From positions 4,774,001-4,838,000 of the forward strand of contig NZ_CP070225.1 in the NCBI RefSeq assembly GCF_021631985.1: a stretch of DNA of 64,000 nt, written 5' to 3'. A program made the translations under genes and the position numbers. This stretch comes from Sandaracinus amylolyticus. Lineage in GTDB: Bacteria > Myxococcota_A > Polyangia > Polyangiales > Sandaracinaceae. Of the stretch, positions 48,035 to 64,000 are shown in pieces. The notes beneath the pieces were generated by a model. The model saw only the letters and a list, made by a program, of their open reading frames with translations, was not told the DNA's origin and ran no database searches. Within the stretch, counting starts at the first letter, position 1; each line of letters opens with the position of its first letter.

Positions 48035-51000
48035 ATGGACACGCGCACGAAGAGGGTGCCGCGCGCCGCGAGGCTCGCGGCCTGGCTGACGATGTCGATG
48101 CTCGCGCTCGTCGCGGGCTGCGAAGGGAGCGGCGGCGAAGCGCCCGGCGACGACGCCGGGCCCTGCGATCCCGGCGCCCTCGGCTGCGCGTGCGCACGCG
48201 GCGACGTGTGCGCCACGACCGAAGACGGCGAGGCGCTGCTCTGCGAAGAGGGCCTCTGCGTCGGCGCTCGCTGCGCGCCGGGCACCACCGCGTGCGTCTG
48301 CCGCGCAGGCACCGAGTGCGATGGTGAGGGCCTCGAGTGCCGCGACGGGATCTGCCGCGGCACCGGGTGCGTCGCCGGCCAGATGGGCTGCGAGTGCCTC
48401 GCGGGGAGCTGCGGCGGCGGCCTCTACTGCGACACGACGCTCGGCGGCGGCACGTGCGTCGACGCGACGGGCTATCCCGGCGGGCCCTGCCCCGAGATGG
48501 GCCTCTGCCGCGAGCAGAGTCGCTGCGACAGCGATCTCGACGTGTGCGTGCCTTGCTCGCCGGGCAGCCAGGGCTGCGTGCCGAGCGCGGGTCGCTGCAA
48601 CGACGGCCTCCTGCTCGTCGCAGGGCGCTGCATCCCGCCCGAGCCCGGCGCGCCCGCGGACCCGCAGTGCTACACGCCGTGCCGCGGCGATCTCGTCGCC
48701 GAGGACGGCACGGTGCGTCGCTGCGGCGCCGATGGATTGCTCGACGGATGCGTGGGCGATCTCGTGTGCCAGGAGGGCTCGTGCGTCCCTCCCGGAAGCG
48801 CCGCGCCCACATGCGCCGTCGACGCCGACTGTCCCGGTCACCAGCGCTGCATCGCGGGCGGCTGCTACTACGACTGCGAGCGCGACGCGGAGTGCGGCGT
48901 CGGGCGCATCTGCCACCAGCACGCGTGCCGCGTGCCCTGCGCGTGGCCCGCGACCGCGGGAAGCGCGTGCCCCGAGGGCACGACGTGCGAGAGCCCGAGC
49001 GGCAGCGGCGGCGTGTGCATGCCGGTCACGCCGGTCGATCCCGACGCGCCCGAGCACACCGAGGTCGACGCGTCGTTCGCGCTCGACGTCGACACGCTCG
49101 TGCTCGGCGAGGGCGCAGGGCGCTTCCGCCTCGCACACGACGGTCACGCCCGCGAGACGTTCACGATCGAGCGCATCTCGCATCGCGCCTACGATCGCGA
49201 CGGCGCGCTGATCGAAGAGGCCGCGGCCGACGATGCGCCGCTCGACTGGGTGGAGCTGCGCCACGGCGACACGCGCGCGCTCGCGGGCTCGCTCGAGGTC
49301 GTGATCGAGCCGGGATGCGACGTGACCACGTGCGTGCCGATCGAGATCCGCTCCGCGGCGCCGCCGACCGCGAGCTGGACGCGCTGGGAGGGCACGCTGC
49401 GCGTGCGACACGCGTCGCTCGGAGATCGCTACGTCTCGCTCGCATGGGCGCGCGGCCTCGACGGGCGCTGGTCGGGCACGATGTTCTACTTCGCGAGCTT
49501 CGGCGAGGGCGGCGTCGCCGCGTGGGCCGCGGGAGATCGCAGCCGCGCGACCGACGTCGAGAACGCGCTCGTGCAGCGCTGGGCCGCGTTCCGCAGCGGC
49601 CGCATGATGGGCGGCTTCCGCGAGCTGCAGGCGATGCTCACCGCCACGTCGAGCGAGTCGTGGCGCTGGCGCAGCACGCGCGACGCGTGCCTCGCGCTGC
49701 ACCCCGACGGCCGCGGCGCTTGTTATCTGTTCGACGGCGACGCGTCGGGGATCCGCAGCTACGTGACGAACGAGCGCGAGGTCCCGGTGCCGACCGGCGT
49801 CACCGAGCTCCCCTTCGCAGTGAGTCTCCGGAGCGAGGGCGATCGCCTGCACCTGCGCGGGCGCGTCGAGAGCTCGTTCGCGCTGCACTACGCCGGTGAT
49901 CCCGCGATGGAGATCGTGCTCGCCGGCGATCCCAACACGTGCGTGCCGGGCGTGAGCACCGACTGCGTCGCGTTCGTGTCCAGCATGAGCTCGGAGAGCG
50001 CGGTCGGCGGTCGCTACCTGCCGCGCACCGGGGCCTGCGCGAGCGGATTCGAGGCGCGCTCGTTCCCGTGGCTCGTCGCCGGGTTCCGCGAGGGCACGTT
50101 CCTCGACGAGAGCACCGGCGCGCCCTCGCGCACCGAGTGCCGCGACTCGCTGGTGCCCTTCACCGGCGCGAACGCCGCCGCACGCAGCGCGAGCCTCGCG
50201 GGCGCGAACCCGGTGCCCGACGGCCGCCCGCGCTGCCGCACGATGCGCGCGCTCGACGGCGCGCTCGTCGCGCGCGAGACGCTCTTCGTGCTGTTCGAGG
50301 AGCGCTTCCACGCGTGCGGTGACGTCGACGATCCCGATGCGTTCTCGGCCTACGGCTACATGCTGCTGGCGCGTCAGCCCGACGCGCTGCGCGCCGAGGA
50401 CTTCCGCGGCCACGTGCTGCCCGCGTCGATCCCGGATCGCGCGAGCACGCTCGGCGTGTCGTGCGATCCCGACCTCGTGCTCGAGACGCTGGGCGCGCCG
50501 GTCTCGCTCGACGGCTCGTCGGGCACGCGCACCGCAGCGCTCGAGCTCGCGCAAGCGCTGCGCACCGGACGCGTCGGGAGCGGCAGCCCGATCCCGACGG
50601 CCGAGGTGCACTACTACTGCCAGGACACCGGCCTCGTCGACGGCGGGCCGAACGACGACGGCAGCGCGACCGCTTCGCGCGTGCCCTGCCCCGCCGGCTC
50701 GAACGTGACGTACTTCGCGTTCGACGCGGCCCCGACCGCCGCGGAGATCGCCGCGCTCGACTGCCAGTCGGGCTACGACGCCGCGGCGGGCACGCGCGGC
50801 ACCTGCGGCCCGGTCGTCGACGCCTGGATCGCGGAAGGACGCGTCGTGCCCGAGCTCGTCTGGACCTGCGTCGACGGCGCGACGTGCAGCGCGAACCGCT
50901 CCGACCTGCGCGCCGGACGCGCGTTCTTCGAGCCCGGAGACGCGGTGTTCATGCCGCTCGACGCGGCGATCGAGGACGCCTTCCGGTACAAGCTGCGCTT

Positions 51001-53662
51001 CCAGTCGCCCGACGGGCGCAGCGTCGGGTTCGCGCCGGTGGTCTGCGATCCGAGCTCGGATCTCACGCCCTACTGCTACGAGCCCGAGGCCATCGAGGCG
51101 CTGCGCGAGCGCGTCGACTGCATGGCCGCGATCTACCGCACATACGGCGCGACCACGATCGACCCGCGCATGACCGCGCTGCGCGAGGCGCTCTCGCGCA
51201 GCTTCGGCGCGAGCGAGATCCACGACCCGCGGCAGAGCTCGCCGCTGCTCGTCGAGGGCTTCGAGCGCCTCTACGCGGAGCTGCTGATCATGCTCGCCGA
51301 CGACGCGCTCACCAACGCGTACCGCTCGCGCTTCGACTCCGCGGCGACGCGCGGCGCGAGCTTCGAGGGCTCGCGCTTCGAGCCGAACGGCATCGATCTC
51401 AGCGGCGTCGCCGGCTACGAGATGCGCTCGCTCTACCAGGCGGCGCAGTACTACCAGCTCGCGCTCGACCGCTTCTACGACCTCGAGCGCGTGCTCGTCG
51501 TCGCGATGGCGCGCGGCGATGCCGGCACCGCGGCCGACGACGTCGTGACGCCCGGCACCGTCACCTACTACCTCGAGCGCCTGATCCGCGGCGCCGCCCA
51601 GAAGTCGCGCGCGTGGGCGGAGATCGCGCGGCGCTACCACCGCCTGCACCGCGCCGATCTCGCGCGGCACGTGCTCGAGCGCGCGTACGCCGGCAGCTAC
51701 CTCGAGTCGGTCGCGATCGCGCGCTTCATGCAGCGCATCGCGGAGCAGGTCGACGCCGCGCACGCGCCGCAGATGCAGCTGGCGCTCGACGACGCGATGC
51801 GGCGCTACCGGGTCGCGATGACCGACATGCGGCAGGTGCACGAGACGCTCACCGACGACGTGACGTACTTCGGCTTCCCCGCCGACTACGTGCCGTTCCC
51901 GGTGCGCGCCGACAACGACTTCCGCGCGGGCAACGCGTTCGAGGACGTGCTGCGCACCACGCTCGAGTTCGTCGCGGAGGCGCGCGGGCACGAGGAGACC
52001 GCGATCGGCTCGAGCCGCGCGTTCGACACCGACGCAGCGTCGTTCCAGGCCGAGCTCGTGCGCCTGCAGCGCAGCTACGAGGAGCGCCTCGCACCGATCT
52101 GCGGCTACCTCACCGGCGACGACGGACGCACCTACCCCGCGATCACCCGCTACGCGTCACGCGACGACGACGCCGCCTCGTTCGGCGATCCCTGCGGCCG
52201 CATGGGCAACGGCGAGATCCACGACCAGCTGCTGCGGCTCGAGCAGCTCGCATCGCAGCGCCAGCTCCTCGCCACGCGCTTCGCCCACATCCAGGAGGAG
52301 ATGAGCGACGAGGCCGAGCGCGTCGACAGCCACTGCGAGCTGCTCGAGGGCATCGCGGACTTCGAGTACCGACAGGGCGAGCGCACGCTGAGCCTGCAGG
52401 ATCAGGTGCGGAGCATGAGCCTCGCGATGTCGACGCTCGATCGCGCGCTCTCCACGCTGCACGGGATCCTGGGCTTCGCGGCGCAGGACAAGGGCAAGCC
52501 CTTCGCGATCGGCTACGGCATCGCTGCGGTCATCGCGAACTCGGCGGTGCTCGGGCTGCAGGCCGGCGTGAACGCGACCGAGCACGAGATCGCCGAGATC
52601 CAGCTCGAGACCGCGCGCTGGCGCACCGTCCAGCAGTGCGAGTCGATCCGCATCGACTCCGAGGTGCTGATGCGCGCGAAGCTGCGCCAGCTCGTCGAGC
52701 TCCGGCTCGAGACGGAGCAGCTCCACCTCCAGATCGCGCTCTCGGAGGCGGAGCTGCGCCGCGCGGTGCTCCAGGCACAGCGCGTCCAGCAAGAGCTCGC
52801 GGAGGCAGAGCAGCTCGCGATCCGCGTCGAGTCGGCGCGCAACGATCCGAACGTGAGGCTCTATCGCAACGACGCGATCCTCAACGCGGATCGCTCGTTC
52901 GAGCTCGCGGCGCAGCACGCGTACCGCGCCACGCGCGTCTTCGAGTACTACGCGAGCCGCAGCTATCCCGGGCTCGAGCGGCTCTTCCAGATCCGCATGG
53001 TCTCGCGCGGCGAGGACAACCTCGAGCGCTACATGGCGGATCTGCGGCACCACTACCTGCTCTTCGAAGAGGAGGTGCGCGCCCCGGCCAACCGCGTCGA
53101 GCGGCTCTCGCTGATGGACGACATCCTCGGCATCCCGCTGCTCCGCGAGGACGGCACGCCGTACTCGCAGCGCGAGCGCGAGGACATGCTGCACGAGCGG
53201 CTCACCGACGCGTCCATGCTCGACGCGAACGGTCACCTCTCGATCGCGTTCCGCACGAGCACCGACGAGCTCTCGCCCTGCACGCGCAACCACAAGATCA
53301 ACTTCATCGAGGTGGCGATCCAGGGCTCGGGGCTCGGCGACGACGAGGCGAGCGTGAACGTCTGGCAGGAGGGCACCGGCGTGATCGAGAGCTTCGGCGG
53401 AGGCGCGCAGTACTACCGCCTGCCGCCCGCGCTCTCGATCGTCCAGGCGTACTTCGGGCGCAACAACACGGTGTTCGACCCCGTCGTCTACCGGCGCTTC
53501 GAGCTGCGCGAGCGACCCTTCGTCAACACGCAGTGGAGGCTGGTGCTCGACCAGCGACACGACCGCGACAACCAGGACATCGACCTGCGGCAGATCACGG
53601 ACGTGTACCTCTACGTCTACTACACGGACTTCACCGACCCCGGCGCCTGCACCGCGCGCTGA
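48035..53662 (+). CDS. Giant lipoprotein with TcA-like pore/TcB-binding C-terminus
   Basis: The 1875-residue protein has lipobox LVAGC (Cys29) and a cysteine-rich region to about 330, then a beta-rich part to about 950 and helical repeats to about 1390. Helix 1392-1482 leads to a hydrophobic segment IGYGIAAVIANSAVLGLQAG (about 1491-1513), then long coiled coils (1513-1605) and DRSFELAAQHAYRATRVFEYY. A terminal beta-domain contains INFIEVAIQGSG and ends ITDVYLYVYYTDF (about 1853-1865). In Tc toxin A subunits the order is the same: coiled coil with hydrophobic hairpin, AEQAYRWE-type helix, IKxISVTLPA strand, and final DIILHIRYT strand. The match is by eye and weak at residue level. GAGGAGG lies upstream of the ATG at good spacing. 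Confidence 0.7.
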   Translation: MDTRTKRVPRAARLAAWLTMSMLALVAGCEGSGGEAPGDDAGPCDPGALGCACARGDVCATTEDGEALLCEEGLCVGARCAPGTTACVCRAGTECDGEGLECRDGICRGTGCVAGQMGCECLAGSCGGGLYCDTTLGGGTCVDATGYPGGPCPEMGLCREQSRCDSDLDVCVPCSPGSQGCVPSAGRCNDGLLLVAGRCIPPEPGAPADPQCYTPCRGDLVAEDGTVRRCGADGLLDGCVGDLVCQEGSCVPPGSAAPTCAVDADCPGHQRCIAGGCYYDCERDAECGVGRICHQHACRVPCAWPATAGSACPEGTTCESPSGSGGVCMPVTPVDPDAPEHTEVDASFALDVDTLVLGEGAGRFRLAHDGHARETFTIERISHRAYDRDGALIEEAAADDAPLDWVELRHGDTRALAGSLEVVIEPGCDVTTCVPIEIRSAAPPTASWTRWEGTLRVRHASLGDRYVSLAWARGLDGRWSGTMFYFASFGEGGVAAWAAGDRSRATDVENALVQRWAAFRSGRMMGGFRELQAMLTATSSESWRWRSTRDACLALHPDGRGACYLFDGDASGIRSYVTNEREVPVPTGVTELPFAVSLRSEGDRLHLRGRVESSFALHYAGDPAMEIVLAGDPNTCVPGVSTDCVAFVSSMSSESAVGGRYLPRTGACASGFEARSFPWLVAGFREGTFLDESTGAPSRTECRDSLVPFTGANAAARSASLAGANPVPDGRPRCRTMRALDGALVARETLFVLFEERFHACGDVDDPDAFSAYGYMLLARQPDALRAEDFRGHVLPASIPDRASTLGVSCDPDLVLETLGAPVSLDGSSGTRTAALELAQALRTGRVGSGSPIPTAEVHYYCQDTGLVDGGPNDDGSATASRVPCPAGSNVTYFAFDAAPTAAEIAALDCQSGYDAAAGTRGTCGPVVDAWIAEGRVVPELVWTCVDGATCSANRSDLRAGRAFFEPGDAVFMPLDAAIEDAFRYKLRFQSPDGRSVGFAPVVCDPSSDLTPYCYEPEAIEALRERVDCMAAIYRTYGATTIDPRMTALREALSRSFGASEIHDPRQSSPLLVEGFERLYAELLIMLADDALTNAYRSRFDSAATRGASFEGSRFEPNGIDLSGVAGYEMRSLYQAAQYYQLALDRFYDLERVLVVAMARGDAGTAADDVVTPGTVTYYLERLIRGAAQKSRAWAEIARRYHRLHRADLARHVLERAYAGSYLESVAIARFMQRIAEQVDAAHAPQMQLALDDAMRRYRVAMTDMRQVHETLTDDVTYFGFPADYVPFPVRADNDFRAGNAFEDVLRTTLEFVAEARGHEETAIGSSRAFDTDAASFQAELVRLQRSYEERLAPICGYLTGDDGRTYPAITRYASRDDDAASFGDPCGRMGNGEIHDQLLRLEQLASQRQLLATRFAHIQEEMSDEAERVDSHCELLEGIADFEYRQGERTLSLQDQVRSMSLAMSTLDRALSTLHGILGFAAQDKGKPFAIGYGIAAVIANSAVLGLQAGVNATEHEIAEIQLETARWRTVQQCESIRIDSEVLMRAKLRQLVELRLETEQLHLQIALSEAELRRAVLQAQRVQQELAEAEQLAIRVESARNDPNVRLYRNDAILNADRSFELAAQHAYRATRVFEYYASRSYPGLERLFQIRMVSRGEDNLERYMADLRHHYLLFEEEVRAPANRVERLSLMDDILGIPLLREDGTPYSQREREDMLHERLTDASMLDANGHLSIAFRTSTDELSPCTRNHKINFIEVAIQGSGLGDDEASVNVWQEGTGVIESFGGGAQYYRLPPALSIVQAYFGRNNTVFDPVVYRRFELRERPFVNTQWRLVLDQRHDRDNQDIDLRQITDVYLYVYYTDFTDPGACTAR

Positions 53663-53679
53663 CCGCGCGTGCTCGACCT

Positions 53680-53721
53680 CACGACGCCCCGGAGCGCCCA
53701 CGCGGCCTCCGGGGCGTCGTG
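53680..53721. terminator. Perfect 15-bp hairpin after the TcA-like gene
   Basis: Arms 53680-53694 (CACGACGCCCCGGAG) and 53707-53721 (CTCCGGGGCGTCGTG) pair perfectly with a 12-base loop. The hairpin begins 17 bases after the stop codon. A second copy of GCGTCGTGCGTC follows at about 53742. Confidence 0.7.
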
Positions 53722-53846
53722 CGTCCGACGTCACGGCGTCGTGCGTCGAGGCTTCGACACGTCGCGACCTCGTCGCGCCGCGCTCTCCGCGCGCGATCAC
53801 GAGGGCACGAGGTTCGCTCCACGACGCGCCGACCCGGAGGGTGAAC

Positions 53847-57761
<3,915 letters not shown>

Positions 57762-57777
57762 GCGCGAGGTCGTGATC

Positions 57778-60362
<2,585 letters not shown>

Positions 60363-60366
<4 letters not shown>

Positions 60367-60992
60367 CGACGATGATCCGTGTCTTCGTGGTCGACGACCA
60401 CGCCGTCGTGCGCGAGGGGATCAAGCGCATCGTGCAGACCGCGCCCGACATGATGCTCGTCGGCGAGGCCGGCGACGGCGACGAGGTGCTCGCGCGCGCC
60501 GAGCACGAGTCGTGGGACGTGCTGCTGCTCGATCTCTCGCTCCCCGGCCGCAGCGGGCTCGACGTGCTCACCCGCATCAAGGCGCGCAGGCCGCAGACCA
60601 AGGTCGTGATCCTCACGATGCACGCCGAGGATCAGTACGCGCTGCGCGTGCTCCGTGCGGGCGCCGACGGCTATCTCACCAAGGGCCGCTCCTCGCAGGA
60701 GCTGCTCGAGGCGATCCGGAAGGTCGCGAGCGAGGGCAAGTACGTCACGGGCCGCCTCGCCGAGCTCCTGCTCTCGGGCAGCACGAGCGAGCACCCGCAC
60801 GAGTCGCTCTCGGATCGCGAGCACGAGATCCTCGTGATGCTCGGTCGCGGGATGACTCCGTCGGCGGTGGCCGACGCGCTCGACGTGAAGCCCAGCACCG
60901 TCAGCACCCACGTGCGCAGCATCAAGGACAAGCTGGGCGCGGAATCGCTCGGCGATCTCGTGCAGTACGCGGTGCGCGCCGGTCTCGTCTGA
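60363..60992 (+). CDS. NarL/FixJ-type response regulator
   Basis: The 209-residue protein has a receiver domain (about 4-120; phosphoacceptor Asp57 in LLLDLSLPG, ILTMHAED, and Lys in YLTKG). A LuxR-type helix-turn-helix follows (about 145-205; LSDREHEILVMLGRG, KPSTVSTHVRSIKDKLG). It should bind DNA when phosphorylated, most likely by the second, HisKA_3 module of the overlapping kinase gene, since NarL-type regulators pair with that class. Confidence 0.93.
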
Positions 60993-61119
60993 AGCGCTTC
61001 GACCCATCCCTCGAATTAGTTCGACCCCCCACCCGCACGAGTTGGATGTCGGAGGCGTCCTCGCACCGGCACCTTCGCTCTCGTGACCGACGGGCAGATC
61101 CCGCGGTCGGGAGGGGCGG
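60993..61119. promoter_or_regulatory. Probable promoter region of the kinase/sigma-54 activator genes
   Basis: These 127 bases include a short inverted repeat (TCGAA and TTCGA around TTAG, near 61013) and two copies of TTCGACCC. The locally lower G+C suggests a promoter, but no clear -35/-10 or -24/-12 element could be fixed. GGGAGGGG before 61120 serves as RBS. Confidence 0.25.
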
Positions 61120-62108
<989 letters not shown>

Positions 62109-62115
<7 letters not shown>

Positions 62116-63671
62116 GCCCCGACGGCACCGCCGCGTGGTCGCTGCTCTCCCAGCTCCGCGACGCGCTCCTCGATCCCGGCGACGACGCGATTCGCAGCGC
62201 GCTCGACGCGCTCGCGCTCGCGCTCGGCGCGGATCGCATCCTCGTGCTCTCCGGCACCGACGCCGAGCACGTGCGCCTCGGGCGCCGCACCGGTCGCGAT
62301 CTCCGAGACGGCGAGCTCTCCGACGTGTGCCGCTCGGTCGTCGACGACGCGCGCGAGGCGCGGCGCTGCGTGCACCGCCGGCGCGAGCCCGAGCGCGTCG
62401 ACACGATCGCCGAGCTCGGCATCGTGGGCGCGATCGCCGCGCCCCTCGGCGCCAACGCGCCCGGCGTGCTCTACGCGGACTTCCGCCATCCGCTGCACGC
62501 GCCGCGCGAGCTCGATCGCGAGCTCTTCGCGTGCGTCGCCGCGCTGATCGGCGCGAGCACCCGGCCCCGCGTCGCGCCGAGCGATCGCCCGCGCGCGAGC
62601 GCGCCCGACACGAGCGAGCCCGAGCTCGCGACGCTGCTCGACACCGCCGGTCTCGCGCCCCTGCGCGGCGAGATCGAGGCCTGCCTGCGCCTCGACACGC
62701 CGGTGCTGATCGTCGGCGAGTCCGGCACCGGCAAGACGCTGCTCGCGCGCGCGCTCGCGAAGGCGAGCGGCAGACAGCCCGTCGTGCGCGCGATGCTCGG
62801 CGCGAGCGACGATCTCAACACCATCGCGTCCGAGCTCTTCGGCCACGAGCGCGGCGCGTTCTCGGGCGCGACGAGCCGCCGCGCCGGTCTCGTCGAGCTC
62901 GCCGACGGCGGCACGTTGATCCTCGACGAGGTGCTCAACCTGCCGATGCACGCGCAGCAGCTGCTCCTCGATCTCACGCAGTTCGGAACGTATCGGCCGC
63001 TCGGATGGCAGCACCGCGAGCCGCGCCGCGCGCGCGTGCGGATCATCGCGGCGACCAACGGCGACCTCGAGGACGCGGTCGCGCGCGGCACGTTCCGCCG
63101 CGACCTCTACTACCGGCTCGCGGGCACGATCATCCGCATGCCCGCGCTGCGCGAGCGGCGCCACGACGTGCCCGCGCTCGCGCTCGAGCACCTCCGCCGC
63201 ACCGATCCCGCGCGTCGCTGGATGCTCTCGGTGAGCGCGCGCCGCGCGCTGCGCTCGCCGGAGCTCGCGTGGCCGGGCAACGTGCGCGAGCTCGAGGCCG
63301 CGGTGTCGCGCGCCCGCGCCCGCGCGCTGGCCCGCGATCCCGGCGCGACGCAGATCGCGCCCGAGCACTTCGACGCGAGCTACGCCGGCGCGTCGCCGGC
63401 CCCGCCGATCGAGGCGGCGCGCGCGATGGCGATCACGATCGCCGAGCCGCTCGATGCAGCGGCGCCGATCGCCGAGCGGTGGAAGCGCCTGGCGCGCGAT
63501 CGCGCCGCGCTCGAGGCCGCGGAGCGCACCCTGCTGGGCCACGCGATCGAGGAGAGCCGCGGCGTCCTCGCCCACGCCGCGCGCGCGCTCGAGATGCCGC
63601 GCACCACGCTGATCAGCCGCATGATGCGCGCGGGCATCGACCCCTCCGCACCGCGGGTCCGCCGCGCGTGA
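62109..63671 (+). CDS. GAF-domain sigma-54-dependent transcriptional activator
   Basis: The 520-residue protein has an N-terminal GAF-like sensor (about 10-150), an AAA+ sigma-54 interaction domain (about 180-400) and a Fis-type helix-turn-helix at the end (AHAARALEMPRTTLISRMM). Walker A is GESGTGKT at 203-210. The sigma-54 contact loop reads GAFSGA at 249-254 where GAFTGA is usual, and Walker B is GGTLILDEV, with Val in place of the second acidic residue. The arginine finger region RRDLYYRLAG is intact. I chose the GTG at 62109, with GGAGG 6 bases upstream. No receiver domain is present, so control is by GAF ligand or by the coupled kinase. Confidence 0.9.
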
Positions 63672-63712
63672 AGGTCGACGGCGCGCGTCCGAGAGGCCAC
63701 CCTTCGCGGCCG

Positions 63713-64000
63713 ATGGGACACGCCACGAAGATCGACAAGCGCATCGCGTTCCTCGGCGCGGGCAACATGGCGGGCGCGCTCGTGCGCGGGCTGCTCGCGT
63801 CGGGCGCGGTGGACGCGCAACAGATCTGGTGCGTCGACGTGCGCCCCGAGCGCCTCGAGGAGCTCGGCAAGAAGCACGGCGTGCGCACCGGCCGCAGCAA
63901 CCGCGAGGCGGCGGCGTGGGCCGACGTCGTGTTCCTCGCGACGAAGCCCCAGGTCTTCGATCGCCTGCTGCCCGAGGTCGCCGAGGGCATCCGTCCCGAG
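63713..64000 (+). CDS. proC: Pyrroline-5-carboxylate reductase, N-terminal part (cut by window end)
   Basis: The 96 residues visible have the NAD(P)-binding start of ProC: KRIAFLGAGNMAGALVRGLL, then WCVDVRPERLEEL, and VVFLATKPQVFD. ProC reduces pyrroline-5-carboxylate to proline. The ATG at 63713 gives a normal-length N-terminus. An in-frame GTG at 63668 overlaps the sigma-54 activator stop (GTGA), and the 15 extra codons between could be translated. The closeness suggests co-transcription with the regulator pair. Confidence 0.85.
   Translation, partial: MGHATKIDKRIAFLGAGNMAGALVRGLLASGAVDAQQIWCVDVRPERLEELGKKHGVRTGRSNREAAAWADVVFLATKPQVFDRLLPEVAEGIRPE

Overview
The window is about 72% G+C, with long genes, strong G/C bias at third codon positions, many Ser/Thr protein kinases, many cysteine-rich lipoproteins and a myxobacterial-type polyunsaturated fatty acid (PUFA) synthase. 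It looks like chromosomal DNA of a large-genome myxobacterium of the Sorangiineae/Sandaracinus type; the species is an inference. No rRNA, tRNA, insertion sequence, phage gene or CRISPR array was seen.

Layout. 1-2.6 kb: the tail of an unknown gene, a leftward operon of an ECF sigma factor between two small DUF2892 membrane proteins, and a UGT-like glycosyltransferase. 3.0-17.5 kb: pfa2 and pfa3, two translationally coupled PUFA synthase megagenes (KS-MAT-3xACP-KR-DH, then KS-CLF-DH-DH-DH-like-acyltransferase). The enoyl reductase gene (pfa1) is not beside them. 17.5-28.3 kb: two large Ser/Thr kinases (one with a membrane C-terminus, one with AAA ATPase and TPR regions), a Kazal-type lipoprotein, a small unknown gene facing a start-less coding remnant, a beta-propeller lipoprotein and a membrane-anchored alpha/beta hydrolase. 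28.3-34 kb: argE-argA with overlapping ends, a small membrane protein, a pair of paralogous membrane proteins and pepP. 34-40.7 kb: a DUF2252 protein, an unknown protein, two paralogous lipoproteins, a TPR protein and a lipoprotein with repeated CC-rich modules.

40.8-57.8 kb is the most unusual part. A secreted 2021-residue SpvB/FG-GAP/TcdB-middle/RHS protein resembles a fused TcB-TcC component of Tc toxins. About 1.2 kb beyond it is a 1875-residue lipoprotein. Its C-terminal third has the architecture of the TcA pore-forming and TcB-binding region: a helical bundle interrupted by a hydrophobic segment, long coiled coils, and a terminal beta-domain ending in a Tc-like strand. Between them lie a small cupin gene on the other strand and a small lipoprotein gene coupled to the TcA-like gene. 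A cysteine-rich, glycine-rich surface protein follows. I propose a lipid-anchored, Tc-like assembly; this is inference from sequence read by eye.

57.8-64 kb: a histidine kinase with two complete kinase modules around a receiver domain, coupled to a NarL-type regulator; a Ser/Thr kinase overlapping a GAF/sigma-54 activator gene; and the start of proC, cut by the window end.

Regulatory sequence is visible in places. Long inverted repeats able to form GC-rich hairpins follow several genes, often between convergent genes. Five genes have a TAnnnT hexamer 6 to 9 bases before the start codon and no clear Shine-Dalgarno sequence, which suggests leaderless or nearly leaderless transcripts.
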